Below are positions 23,246 through 35,125 of a stretch of 64,000 bases of DNA, in pieces. This DNA comes from Spongospora subterranea f. sp. subterranea (lineage: Eukaryota > Endomyxa: Phytomyxea > Phytomyxea > Plasmodiophorida): positions 62,001-126,000 of the forward strand of contig JAUGWO010000220.1 in NCBI GenBank assembly GCA_049724395.1. The letters are read 5' to 3'. The position numbers and the translations under genes were made by a program. A model generated the notes under the pieces. It worked only from the letters and a program-made list of their open reading frames with translations, did not search any database and was not told where the DNA came from. Position 1 is the first letter of the stretch. Every line of letters starts with the position of its first letter.

Positions 23246-23939
23246 TTGAAGAGCAATCGATGGCAGAACCGGTGATCTCCAATAATTGATTTTCAGGGCC
23301 GCGCTCTCCGCACTTGCCCGTTTTTCATTCCCAAACGGGGGGTCAACCCTGTTGGCGCCCCCGACAATTCATCATGGTGTCTCGTCTGGCTGATAGTGAC
23401 TGATACGGGACTGTTATGAGTTGGAATCCGACAACAACTGCATTGATTTGTTCGATGAGGCCCAAATCAGGAGGCAACCGCAGCGGGTATGCGGTTTATC
23501 AACTTTTTCACTGCATTGCACGGATAATTGCATTCAGTTGAATTTTTGAAAAAGTTGCAAGTACTCAAATGCCAATAAACTGAATATCACTGGAATGGAT
23601 ATGATTAACGAATATATTAGATTCTCCTCATCACTTGTTCTCCGGTCTCGTAGCGTTCTTGTCTTCGCCGATGTGAAGAACTGCGATTGGCGAGGAGAGG
23701 TTGTTATAGACCGCTGCTCAAACCATTTAGCGAGATTCGATTACATTTGAGAATGATAATAATAGAATCATCTTCAGAATCGTCAGGGATCAAGCCACAG
23801 CAGTGCTTTAGAAGATAGAAGTTGTCCGAAGTGAGGATGTGCCCAGTTCGGCCGGCACGCTTGAGTCAGTTCATGACAGGGGGGCGATGCGCCCTTTCAA
23901 GGGTGATATGGGCAGATGGGAGGAGTGATGATCAGGGTT
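23246..23939. other. No recognisable gene; one hairpin repeat
   Basis: Mostly non-coding by eye. At about 23820-23870 it holds a hairpin-bearing sequence (GTCCGAAGTG...CAGTTCGG) also found at 46.91 kb. It may include LTR remnants. Confidence 0.4.
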
Positions 23940-24900
23940 CTCAAGTACGGTCAGATACATCATAACCGTTCCAATCAAACAAATAATGATGTCGAGCACG
24001 AGCAACTCTAGACGTGGTGGTAAATATTCTCAACCTCAAATAGAACGTGTTGTCAATCATCCAGTGCAAAAGGTGGTATATTTGGTTGTTTACGACCAGG
24101 CAGTTGAATCTCGATATATGGCTCTAGGAGCGAACAAGCGCGAGGCAATCTGGAGTCTTTCGCAAGACCAAGGTCAACAGCAACAAGATTTAACCATTCG
24201 AACAATTATGACAGGACCTAACCGCTGTTCAGAGTGTTCACCACAAGGCTTTTTGGATTGGAAGCGCGAATCAACCACACTTTATCGCCGATGCTAAATT
24301 CCGGATGTGGTCGACGTTTGCTATAGGCAACACGCTTCATCATGTTATCGACTGACCTGCGTAGTGGTGATTGAAGTTGTGTGTGAACCATCACGAAAAT
24401 GGAATAATTTCATCAACAGTTGGGTCTGAGCACGAATAATATTGGGTACTGGGGCGTGACTAAAGCAACTTCGGGTTCCTTGATTCGGGCCATTTCCGCT
24501 TCCTGTAATCTGCTGATAAGGTCGTCTAACTCGATGCTTGAAGAGTTGCGGCTGCAAGCGTCAACAAGAAATTCAAATTTGTGTCTTGTGCAGACAAGAA
24601 TCGCATTAACTAATGCCGATGACTACAGATCAACGAGCTCGCTGCCTTTCAGGTTTAGATATATCTGCTTCTTCCTATCCATAAAATCGATGACAGAATC
24701 GTTGCTGAGCCTTTTTCCAAACAGCTCGGAAATTATTTCGGACGCTTTGTAATCGGATATTTTGCCAGCGACTGAAAGTAAATAATTCCAAGCCTTGCTT
24801 GTCGTCTTCATTTCGAGTGCCCCATAGACGGATCGAACACTGGCGAGCAGGTATCCTCTTGCCATCTTGTCTAGTTTGACATCTTCGTCAGACTTTGGAC
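23940..24900 (-). mobile_element. LTR-element fossils: gypsy integrase tail and copia gag
   Basis: Near 24.2-24.34 kb the minus strand reads MMKRVAYSKRRPHPEFSI followed by GDKVWL, the typical end of a gypsy integrase. At 24.4-24.9 kb it reads like copia gag (MARGYLLASVRSVYGALEMK, AWNYLLSVAG, ELDDLISRLQEAE). The two pieces belong to different families lying side by side. Both are short and broken. No LTRs are visible. Confidence 0.5.
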
Positions 24901-24908
24901 CTACAGTA

Positions 24909-25575
24909 CACTGATATGCGTAATTAGTGTGTAAACCTAAATAGTGTTAATTCCTGAATAAATAGTGTGATACACACAATTAGTAAATTGGGTCATTTTC
25001 AAAGACCCTGCAGTAAACATACACTTTTATCAACTCACATTTCGCATTTTTTGAACTGACGCGGATCAGATCAAGCAGCTGTCGCCTGAATTACAGAAGG
25101 TTGTGATCAAACATGCGGTTCATTTTGACGGGGAGGTCGTGCCTCCGCTCCGCGAAGATGTATAGAGTCAAGTCCAATGGCTTCGCAACACGGATAAATA
25201 ACATTACAGCACGGATAAATACACATTACAACACGGATAATTACACATTACAACACACGGATAAATACACATTACAACACGGATAAATACACATCACAAC
25301 ACGGATAAATACATATTACAGCACGAATAAATACACATTACAACACGGATAAATACACATTACAACACGGATAAATACATATTACAACACCAATACACAT
25401 AAATACACATTGGTCAAGTGCGTTTTTCAATAGTGTGATACACACTATTTATTTCAGACCTCAATTAGTGTTACTCGTAATTCCAATTTAGTGTTATACC
25501 CACTATTAACAGGCCGCCTTAGCTCTAGAGGTAGTTCGTAACTAGTGTGATACACAGTAATTACGCATATCAGTG
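24909..25575. mobile_element. TA-flanked MITE with transposase relic and minisatellite
   Basis: 667-bp element with inverted ends CACTGATATGCGTAATTA, bounded by TA at 24907-24908 and 25576-25577, a Tc1/mariner-type target duplication. Subterminal AATAGTGTGATACACAC-like motifs recur on both sides. Inside at about 25.07-25.16 kb is a plus-strand scrap QLSPELQKVVIKHAVHFDG, homologous to the pogo-like scrap at 1.9 kb. This suggests the MITE derives from an autonomous pogo-like element. The centre is a tandem array. Confidence 0.75.
25188..25388. repeat. About 21-22-bp minisatellite, 9-10 copies
   Basis: Imperfect copies of GGATAAATACACATTACAAC fill the middle of the MITE. Copies vary by one or two bases and small indels. 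Tandem without spacers. Confidence 0.85.
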
Positions 25576-25599
25576 TAGCTTTTTGTTCAGCCTCGAATG

Positions 25600-28500
25600 C
25601 CAATCACCCGTCGTTTCCAGTGGATAAAGCCATTATCCGGTCGACGATCGGAACGAATTTTTGTAGGCAAACTCGGCCATTGGCTTTAAATCCATGTAGC
25701 GCCAGTCAGCGCTGTCACCGTGGCGCATGTTTATGGGGCTTTTTCCGGTGTAATAAACCAGTCTAGTTTTTTTTCGTCGTCGTCGTACCCGTCGTTTAGC
25801 AATTGTCGGGGATCGGTGTCCCCGATAGTTGCCGGGCGCAATATTGGCCAATAACGCTTCAACCCAGCACTATCGACGAAAATGAAGACTAGAAATTCAC
25901 CTGAACTTGAAGTGACTACTGATATTGATGAGGAGCAAAAAGCGATCTCTGCAACGGCTGAAGCCGCGTCTGACCAGCAACGACTAATCGAGCTTTTATT
26001 CGAGCAAACTCGCCAAAATCAACTTTTGACGGAGCAAATGATGGCGTTAATGAATGGGTTTTCGGATAAATCGAAGTCGACTGAAAATGTGGTAACTGAA
26101 ACTTCAAAGCCCATTAATTTTTCAGATTTACCGAAGTTCTCGGATATTGTTTCATCTGACGATGCAAGTCGATATATGGGTACTCGAGATGTAAACCTTC
26201 TTGATGATTCGGATATTTTTATCACCCGAGCTTTCAAATTTTCGTCTTTTAGAAGCCGATTTGAAAGGTCGACCTTGTCAGCATCCGACGATATGCGTCG
26301 AGATGCGTTGTACCGGTGCTTAACTGGAGCGGCTCAAGATCGCGCTTTCAATGAGCCGGTGATGTCGTCGTCGCTTTTGCTTCGATAAGATGGCCGTCTG
26401 GTACGCTTCTACTACTGATCCTGGGACGCTGGAGGATGCCCTCCGAAACAAGTTGGAAAATTCTTTACCGAATGAAAGAGAATCACTACCGGATTATATT
26501 CTAAGATACTCTCAGTATTTCCATCAAAGCGAAACATTTTTTACCGGATTTTTCCATGTCTGAGTCAAATTGCTGTCGCTTATTTCTCGGCTTTATGCTG
26601 AATTGTTACGACTCAACGCGAGGAAAGTATTGAAGCTGTCGGAAATGTTTGCCTTGGCAAACGAAGCTTTATCGATATTGAAAGCGATTATTGCTGCAGA
26701 AGACGAAGCCTCCAACAACTTCCGATGGAAACAATCGCAACTTCCCAGAGGTCAGTCTGCTGTGAGAACGTCCCGTCCCCATGTTGCTTTCGACCTTCCT
26801 GCTTCGGATAAGCAGGATGCCCGAGTTCGTGAGCATTCTCGAATGTCGCGAGTCAACAACACAATTCATAACCATTCGGTAGAGAAAGGAGGCTTTGAAG
26901 TTCTACTGTCGTCTGGAACCACTATTTCGGAAACGTTTCGCGCAGCTGTGGATGACGGTGCCGATTTGGTAATAATTGGGTCAAACCATTTTCGGAGTCT
27001 GTCCACAGTCCCTGTTCGGTCGGAAAAACTTCAGTTACGTTTAGCGAATACTACCTATCTCGCTTGTAAGAAAAGTTGTCTTCTGGATGTCACAATTTTT
27101 ACTAATGCGGGGCCAATAATTTCGTGCGCAACGGTTTTATGTAATTGATGACGAGATGCCTGAAGTTTTATTGGGAAGACCTCTGTTACGCCGATTGGGA
27201 ACTGATGTTGAATCCCAGCTATGCTCGCTGGCTATCAAAGAAAGTGAAAAGGAACCTGATTGCCAAGATGACATGGACAAGGACTTTCCGGAAAGTATTT
27301 TGGGAGACAACAATGACGCAGAACTTCGACAAGTCTTAAATGATCGTGTTCAACAAACTGTAAACATGGGGGCTCCTCCTGAGTTTTCCAAAGATCTTGG
27401 TGTTTTGCTTACCGAATTTATTGACATTTTTCGTATTCGTCTGGGAAAGGATCCGCCTGTTAAAGTCACACCCTTGGAGTTAGTTTTGAAACCGGGTTCC
27501 ATTCCGATTTTTGCGAAACCACGACGTATGTCTCCGTTGGCCTCTCAGTATCTTCAGACGTTAGTGCATGAATTAGCAGAGTGCAATCTTATCTATCACA
27601 ACTACCAGTCCTCTTGGGCTCTTCCGGCGTTTGTTGTAAATGCGAAACGAAACCAAGGATGGTGGTGGATATGATTCCAGTGAATAAGTGTCTTCAACCT
27701 CAGCAATTTCCAATGCCATCCTTGCACACCTTGGGTTCTTACATCTCTAATTCGTCGTGTTTTTTCACTCTGGATGCATTTACAGTTATTGGCAGTTCCC
27801 CGTTTCTGGCTATCTTGAGTGCCAAAGTTTCATTACCCCCTTTGGTGTTTATACTCCTACCAGACTGGCACAAGGGAACAGCAATGGAGTGTTTGCGTTT
27901 CAGAGAGGAATGTACGAAATATTTCACGAAATGGGGCCTAACAAACTTTTAGTATGGCTTGATGACGTTTTGGGATTCGCCTTGAGTTTTAAAAATCTAT
28001 TATTGCTTTTAAGAGAGGTTTTTGAGAGATGTCGACAGTTTGGTCTCAAGCTCAATGTCATTACGTGCGAGTTTTTCCTATTATGTGCCAAATGGTGCGG
28101 TCGAATATATTCTGCGACGGGTATTAGCCATGATCCCGCTCGAATTCAGGCCTTAATCAATTTCCAACTACCAACAACTGGAGCTCATCTCATGCAATTT
28201 GTATGTGCAGTGACGTGGCTATCATCATCTATCCCAAATTTTTCATGTGTGATTGCTCATTTACGACAAATTTTGGAAAACGTTTTCTCAGGTTTGACAT
28301 TGCGGACAAAGAAATCGGCCGCCCGAGTCGTGCAAAAGGATGTTGGTTGGAATGATGACTTTTCCCTGGCTTTTCAAACTGTTATTGAGTCAATCAGAGA
28401 AGCTGTTACTTTGGCGTATCCAAAGGAAGATTATGTTCCGTGCTCATTTACCGATGCGAGTAAGCAGTTTCAGTTTTGGATGGTTACGATCACGCAAGTG

Positions 28501-28790
28501 CCGTTTGAGGATCTTTCTCTTCCTTTTAAGGATCAACGACATGAACCTCTTGCCTTCTGCAGTGGAGAATTCAAACGATCTTTCTTTACAATGGTCTGTT
28601 CCTGAGAAAGAAGCGTTCCCAATTCAACATGCGGTCGGTCAGTTTGATTATCTTCTTTGTACAGGGGTGCATCCTTTTCGTATTTTTACAGATCATCGTA
28701 ATTTAGTGTTCCTATATGATCCGCAATCTTCTGTCGTTTTTTCGATTGATACAAAGTGTACTGTCCTGCCTTTGTCGAGACCATCGTGAC
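25600..28790 (+). mobile_element. Ty3/gypsy LTR-element fossil (gag to RNase H)
   Basis: Parts in order: a gag-like frame (25882-26388), a protease-like stretch (26.57-27.15 kb, DDGADLVIIGSNHF), reverse transcriptase (27.4-28.2 kb: PVKVTPLELVLKPGS, FFTLDA, LVWLDDVLGFA) and RNase H (28.4-28.75 kb: FTDASKQFQFW, FRIFTDHRNLVFLYD). On the opposite strand at 25.64-25.75 kb is a separate integrase scrap (MAEFAYKNSFRSSTG). The copy is broken with several breaks. It has no integrase of its own in place and no clear LTRs. Its 3' end meets an inverted piece of the same family. Confidence 0.75.
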
Positions 28791-29470
28791 CTGAGATCAG
28801 CCCAAACATTGTCTTCACCGGAAATTCCTTCAATGACATAGGCTTTACCATCTAAACGAAGTCGCCACCGATGGATCCTATCCAGAGAGTGTCGTCGAAG
28901 AAAAACGCCAGAAGATTGCGGATCATATAGGAACACTAAATTACGATGATCTGTAAAAATACGAAAAGGATGCACCCCTGTACAAAGAAGATAATCAAAG
29001 AAGCAGGATGTCCGAAAGCAACATGGGGACGGGACGTTCTCACAGCAGAACATTGTCTTCACCGGAAATTCCTTGTCCATGTCATCGTGGCAATCAGGTT
29101 CCTTTTCACTTTCTTTGATAGCCAGCGAGCATAGCTGGGATTCAACATCAATTCCCAATCGGACTGACCGACCGCATGTTGAATTGGGAACGCTTCTTTC
29201 TCAGGAACAGGCCATTTAAAGAAGATCGTTTAAAATTCTCCACTGCAGAAGGCAAGAGGTTCATGTCGTTGATCCTTAAAAGAAAGAGAAAGATCCTCAA
29301 ACGGCACTTGCGTGATCGTAACCATCCAAAACTGCTTACTCGCATCGGTAAATAAGCACGGAACATAATCTTCCTTTGGATACGCCAAAGTAACAGCTTC
29401 TCTGATTGACTCAATAACAGTTTGAAAAGCCAGGGAAAAGTCATCATTCCAACCAACACCTTGGCGTCGC
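28791..29470 (-). mobile_element. Inverted fragments of the same gypsy family
   Basis: On the minus strand the RNase H segment (FRIFTDHRNLVFLYD) recurs at 28.75-28.98 kb, a protease/RT junction piece (GIDVESQLCSLAIKESEKE) at 29.08-29.16 kb, and an upstream RNase H piece at 29.15-29.46 kb. These match 27.17-28.7 kb in opposite orientation and shuffled order, so this is a rearranged palindromic junction of near-identical copies. Broken; recent by similarity. Confidence 0.7.
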
Positions 29471-29489
29471 TGAATGCGGTGTTTTTAGA

Positions 29490-31350
29490 TTAGAAATGCT
29501 GGAGGGTTCGAACCCTGGCCGGACATATTCAACGTCACTTTTATCGCGACAAGTTCGTAGCGGAAGGAATTGCACTTTGGCAACGACTCGCATTGCATGA
29601 CAAGGTTAATGGAGGCAGGATACGCTGTCCAAGAAAATGGTGGCTTGTTTTGCTAGTCTATGGACCTGTCGCAACGCATCTCGACAATGTCACTGCAGGT
29701 GCGAACGCTTCACCGGGTTTGCTTCATTTCATGTAAATTTTCGTAGACTGCCCAGATGTCGCCTTATGCCAAGGCGTATGCTGACTTCACCATGGTTGAC
29801 GAAACCCATAACACGACAACTTACGATCTGAAATTGATGCCTTTACCACTGTGGACTGTCTAGGTAAAGTATTTCAAAAAATTGTTTCCATTTACCAATG
29901 TGGACTGTCTAGGTAAAAATGTTGTCTCTGGGGTTTTGTTAGACGAGTCCGAGAGTTCATTGACAATATCGGAAGCTTTAGCTCAATTTCATCTGGAGAA
30001 ACCCTATGCCACCCTGATGACAGATGGAGGGTCAGCGTACCCGGCAGTTGCACACAATGCTCACATGACTCACATTCTTATGTTCTTCTCATTTTCAAAA
30101 AATGTGCTCGCATCTTGCGGTGACATGGGTCCTGTTGCGGATTGTTTCAAACAGGATACAATGGCTCTTATTTACACAGCGTTTGAATTAGCAGATTTTG
30201 AAAAGCATGTTGATATGTGCTTTAATAAGTTTGCGGTGAATTCAGCTGCAGTCGAATGTATCAATAAGATTGTCAAATTCAAGGAAAAAGTTTGCAGGAA
30301 ATTCACTGGTAATTATGAATTACTTTGAGTGAACAAATTTGCTAACCTTTTGTAGGTCGCATTTTACCTGTAATCACGTGGCAACCCAGCGTGGAGAGAG
30401 TGTTAATTCGTCTATTAAAGAAAAAGGAGTCAAGAAGAAAGAACTTCGCGTTTAACCTGTTGCAACTGTGGGAGCCCTTTTGAATCAGTTCAACAGAAAG
30501 GAGGCGAGTTCTTTAGATGTATTATGTGATCTTATCAGAAACTCAAAAAAGTGGAGTAAGTACGTTGAACACATGTGGCAAGACAGTTACCAAGACGCTG
30601 CAAAACCTCCATTTGTGGGTTTGATGCCCGACACGAATGATCTATGGTATGCGTCATCGTCACCTGATCAAAGTCTTTGTCACGTCATCGATCTGTCCCT
30701 CGATGGGCCTGCACAGATTCCCACATGCTCGTGTCGAGATTTCTCGTCGAGTTTGATTCCCTGCGCTGGAATATGTGCTGTGCTTTGCCGTTTGCCAGGA
30801 AGGCAACTCTTTCATGTGTCCAATTTGCATCCTCGCTGGAGAATTAGTCCTCACCCTTTGTTTGACAAAGCTCTGGCGAAATTAAATCTAAAATCGGTTG
30901 CCACTCTCGAATCCCCTAATTTCCATCAAACTGGTATTCCGTGTAGTGCACAGCATCACCTCGATATGACAGCAATCCAGAGCATAATCGTACCAACGAA
31001 GCTGGATTTTCGGTACACGAAGCTCAACAATCTGTTCAAAACCATCGGGCCAATCGCAATTAGCAACGATCACTACTACAAATTGTTGACGTTGAATCTG
31101 CTGGCGTTCAAGCAAAGTCTTCATGGCGAAGGGAACAGTGAATTTATCCTGCCAGAACCTGAAGCGGACACCACAGACAAGCCTTTGCAAGTCCCAGTTC
31201 TGCCACCAAGAAAAAGAGGGGGTGGCGACGATGTAAACAGGTCATTGTTGTCGTCTCGCAAGAGGTTGTGTTCAGCGTGCATCAAAGCCGGTTTGATGCC
31301 GACCGATAATCACAGGGCTAGGAGTTCCAAGTGTCCGTCTTTGAACGCTC
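29490..31350 (+). mobile_element. MULE transposase gene relic with SWIM-type zinc motif
   Basis: Plus-strand MULE transposase features: MVDETHNTTTYDLKLMPLPL near 29.8 kb (first catalytic Asp context), VVSGVLLDESESS...MTDGGSAYPAVA at 29.92-30.05 kb (second Asp), and RFTCNHVATQRGESVNSSIK at 30.36-30.42 kb. The zinc motif TCSCRDFSSSLIPCAGICAV is at 30.73-30.78 kb. In a standard SWIM motif the last pair is CxH; here His is replaced by Gly (CAG). A 24-bp segment near 29.85 kb is tandemly duplicated, and the frame changes several times (for example near 30.33-30.46 kb), so this copy is inactive. No TIRs were found. Confidence 0.7.
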
Positions 31351-31429
31351 AGATACCGACGGTCGAATATTTTTTTGTTTATAATCCATGTGTTATTTAC
31401 GCACACTCTTGTTTCTTCTGAAGATTCAA

Positions 31430-31510
31430 AGTCAACAACCTATAAAATGGTCGTTGATTATTGCGATCAGTTCGATTGTTTTGAAAAGGTTATTGATCTT
31501 CGTGTAGCGC
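31430..31510 (-). repeat. Inverted diverged copy of the MULE tail
   Basis: On the minus strand it encodes RYTKINNLFKTIELIAI, matching RYTKLNNLFKTIGPIAI on the plus strand at 31.01-31.07 kb. It forms an inverted repeat about 0.4 kb apart. Confidence 0.65.
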
Positions 31511-31989
31511 TTTCGTTTTGTTGGTGCATTATGCTCTCGTATGAATTGATTTTCAAGCGACGAAAATATGACGATGCAATTGCCAAGTGGAAACATTAGT
31601 AAGACTTTAACGCCATTGCCATCGTATTTTTGCAGCTGAGTGGGCCAGAATCTGATACAGTATTGACTTCGCTGAGTCACCTATTAGAATGCCTTGGCAT
31701 GGAAAAATTGCCCTTCGGGCTGGGCGGGTATGTTTACCGGCAAAAAAAAAACACCCCACAATCGTCTTGGAGGCAGATCACAGTTGTCGTTGTGAGCCTG
31801 ATTTGCCACCACTGGTTTTCTGCTCATCAGAGCCACCCATCTTTCAAAGCTAAGCACACAGCTCACAAGCCAAGAACACAACAAGGAGAGTGATTTTCAG
31901 TCATGGAAACGCTCAAAAAAGGGGCAACAGCAGACTGTCATGTTGACAGGCACACAGCCATACAATGTGATAATAATAGAACCAACTGG
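31511..31989. other. Spacer between MULE and Harbinger relics
   Basis: Short ORFs without family signature. An A-run lies at 31.74 kb. Probably degraded transposon DNA. Confidence 0.35.
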
Positions 31990-32618
31990 CACTTTTCTTC
32001 GGCGCTCCGGGATCTCTCAGTGATCTCAACATTTTGGATCGCTCGCATCTCCACCATGAGACAATCAATGGTCGTGCCCCATCGTTTCAATACGAAATCA
32101 ACGGTCACTCGTATCCCGCTCCGTATTGGTTAGCCGATGGAATATATCCTCAGCATCATTGCTTTGTAAAAACAATTGCCAATCCTGTGTCGCAAAAACA
32201 TAAACTGTTTGCTACCAGGCAAGAGGCTAAGCGCAAAGACATCGAACGCGCATTCGGTATTTTGCAATCCAGATTTCACATCTTGACGGTCCCGATGAAG
32301 CTATGGCATCGCGATGCTATTGCCATCGTCGTGAAAGCATGCGTCATTTTGCACAATTTGATCGTCGATTACGAAGTCATCCATGATCTTGATCGTGACT
32401 ACATTAACGATGATGCATATGTACCTCAGAATCCGATTGAAATTGTCGAAGGGAACTCACATCCTGATCTGGATGTTGAGGCAAAACTGGTCAACCTGGC
32501 CAAGCGAACAGACGGCGTCATGCAATGTGAATACAGCTTCATGCGTCATAAACGAGCACAGCTCTCACGAGTCTTGATGCAGTGGGAACTGTTAGTATCC
32601 CTTGAACGCATCCAGTAG
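31990..32618 (+). pseudogene. PIF/Harbinger DDE transposase fragment
   Basis: C-terminal half of a Harbinger-type (DDE_4) nuclease: GAPGSLSDLNILDRS near 32.0 kb (frame differs from what follows), PYWLADGIYPQHHCFVKTI near 32.13 kb (catalytic Asp in LADGIYP), and RKDIERAFGILQSRFHIL near 32.24 kb (catalytic Glu in the DIERAFG motif). WHRDAIAIVVKACVILHNLI follows. The frame 32034-32618 (194 codons) is open to its stop. The N-terminal part and the Myb-like partner gene are missing, so it is a truncated copy. Confidence 0.75.
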
Positions 32619-32649
32619 TATAAAACGGAGGCAGAGCGAAGGTGTGTTA

Positions 32650-33400
32650 GATTGGTGTCGATATGGGGCATAGGCCACGCCACACGTTCGGTGCACTTGT
32701 TGACTTCCTTTGGTCAATTGTGAGTCGATGACCTCGTACTTCTACGTCCTTCTTATCAACAACATGACACGCTGAGGCGTATCTGCTGTGGGAATTTATG
32801 AACACGAAATCGTTAGATTCCAGGGATTTAACATGGTCATGCATGAACTGCAGATGGATTTCGGCGTAGCGACGACTCTTGGCGCGAAATGGAGTGGCGC
32901 CTGGTTTAAGAGTCGGCCTCATTGGCGTCACCTTAGCAGGGAGATCACGACCCAGTTTTAGCCGCCACATGTCTCGTTTTGCCTTAGCGACATCGTGATT
33001 GGCGTCCTCGTCTTTACCGTACTTCAGTTCATGTTCGACAACGGCCTTGAGTGAAGGTGGGCGCAATCCCTCGGCCAGGCCTTGAACTCGACGTTTAGAT
33101 GCTTCTTATATTCCACGTCGTAAACGTGTTCTAACCCATAATCCGTGATGAGTTTGTCGAACGCGGTGAAATAGCTCAGAACTCCATCTTCGGCGTCTGC
33201 GATTGCCAAGTTCATCACGACCCGCTCTTTAATGAGCTTGTCGATGTCCTGTTGGCATGATGCGATGGCTTGTGAGCATACTCGCTGAAAATAGTTGAGC
33301 AGATCTTGATCAGTGACCTGGTTAAGAGCCTTTTTGAAAATGTATGTCGCTTATCCTTCAAGTTTGTGCCTAGAAATACAGCTCTTTACCGAATTCGCCT
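32650..33400 (-). mobile_element. Ty3/gypsy fossil fragment, another family
   Basis: Minus strand: a gag-like segment (LNYFQRVCSQAIASC, GVLSYFTAFDKLITDYGL) at 33.1-33.35 kb leads into the start of reverse transcriptase (LPAKVTPMRPTLKPGATPFR, HDHVKSLESNDFVF) at 32.7-32.95 kb. Truncated at both ends, broken, without LTRs. Confidence 0.6.
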
Positions 33401-33429
33401 GGACATTCTCGTTGTGGTAGGGTCCAGTA

Positions 33430-34530
33430 TTAGGTAGTGTACTACTGTGGATGTTGTATATCTATGATGCACCATTGAATATGAACAATAGCAACGTTTA
33501 TGTTGACGACACTACACAATGGGAACAGGGCACTTCTAGGAAAGAGGTCGCTGATAAACTACGAGAAAGCAGCAGCGAACTGTATAAATGGTGCAAGGAC
33601 AACAAAATCAAATTACAATGGATGAAGGTATTTCTGCTGTTTAATAAACATGCAGACTCAGACAAAATAGTGGTCGATGCAAATCACAAAATTTATTGGG
33701 CGACAGCAATGAAATACCTCGGGGCTAATCTCTTGGCAAATCCAGCTTGCAACAAATCAACAATTCAGATTGACATGACAGAACCGGCAGCCGACATTCG
33801 ACGACGCTGCAAATTAATGAGATTATTGAGGCAATTTAATTAACCAACGAAACTGTTCCAACAAATTTGTAAACGATTCATTGGAGGAAAACTCAACTAC
33901 TATCTACCGTGGATATCTGGAGAAATGACGAGCACCACTCTCAGACCAATGGAAATAGCATACAATGATTATATGAGAACCTATACAGGATCATTCATAG
34001 ATCAACTAGCAAAAAATGCAGCGATGGGATCAAAATAGAGCAGGGACAATTTCTGTCATCCATTAAACTTCAACTTAAGAAAAAGAAACGAACTTCTTCC
34101 ACGTGACCCGACGAATACGAAAGAGGGCAATTAAAACAGTACCTGAAAGAGATCGTCAAGCGTAGCCACTTCTCAAACTACCCAGATAGAAATCCGTTTG
34201 ATAAACTACAACGTGAATCGACGCCACACATGCTAAGTAACAGAGCACGAACTGGACATAGCAGATGCAGACAACACCTCAGCAACATTGGAATGAAAGA
34301 CACGAACATGTGCAGGCACTGTGACAAACATCCCGAAACAATCGAACATCAGGTATTACAATGCGAAACATTTAAAAGCCGCTTTAAGAAATGCAGACGA
34401 CTCTACAAGACTCTCCCGGCACCTACGTTCAACCCAGCAATTTGGAGCCATGAGAAGGCCATGACAAAAATCTTGCGCAAAGCTGAAAACGCTGGCTGCT
34501 TTATCTAGATACGATTAGTCTTGATTGGGT
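33430..34530 (+). mobile_element. LINE (non-LTR retrotransposon) 3' end
   Basis: A-rich sequence encoding the end of a LINE ORF2: the RT catalytic box NVYVDDTTQ near 33.49 kb (YVDD in place of YADD), SSELYKWCKDNKIKLQW, and the thumb with RFIGGKLNYYLPWISGE near 33.87 kb. Then RTGHSRCRQHLSNIGMKD and the zinc cluster CRHCDKHPETIEHQVLQC at 34.25-34.37 kb, ending at 34508. Stops and frame changes split it (near 33.84, 34.03 and 34.1 kb), so it is a 5'-truncated dead copy. Composition resembles the OTU-bearing ORF at 5.6 kb. Confidence 0.78.
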
Positions 34531-34871
34531 CTGACCACATGACCCTTAAAGAATGTGGGAGAGTGAGCTGCCTGGCAGCATCGTTCCAGAAGGGACATTC
34601 GTTGCGGCAAATAGTTTGTGGTGTAGAATATATTCACCAGGTTTGTACTTTAATTAGACGGCAATGACGGGAAGCGGGAGAACTGTAGAAAATATCTGCT
34701 GCGACGTGAAGAGACGTTGGATCAGGTCGACTTAACAGGCATTTCATTGTGCAATTTCGTTAGTCGTGATTGGCGATCTTGTTTATTCCAGTGTGATTTT
34801 TTTCAAAGAGTCTCCTATTTTGTTCTGTGTTGAAGTAGTTTGTATTACGGTCTGCTCTTTTCATGATCGCT
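34531..34871. other. LINE 3' flank
   Basis: No gene. Probably LINE 3' untranslated sequence running into the left edge of duplicated segment A. Confidence 0.35.
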
Positions 34872-35125
34872 GGTCGTAACGATATCGCCTGTGTTGGTTG
34901 TTGTGTTACCAGTTGGTGTTTGGTATTTGTGTTACACACAAGTACTGTGGGGATTTCTTGATGATATTTGAAAAATTGGGTAATTCTGGATTGGAGCGGT
35001 CTATGTTGACAGGTAAAGGATGAGAGGAACCGGAACGGGTGGACGATGGACACGAAACAAGAAAGAAGAATTAAACTACTGCCAGACAATAGAGAATGTG
35101 CAAGACCTCTCACTTCTTATCGCCG

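Noticed and set aside
25188-25388. Possible CRISPR-like array
   Set aside because: Units are head-to-tail with no spacers, inside a TA-flanked MITE in eukaryotic DNA; a minisatellite.
25633-25851. Minus-strand ORF as part of the gypsy element on the plus strand
   Set aside because: It carries an integrase scrap in the opposite orientation (MAEFAYKNSF), so it belongs to another insertion.
29500-29560. GGTTCGAACCC, resembling a tRNA B box
   Set aside because: The T-stem does not pair beyond three bases and no matching acceptor stem or A box could be placed; not a tRNA gene.
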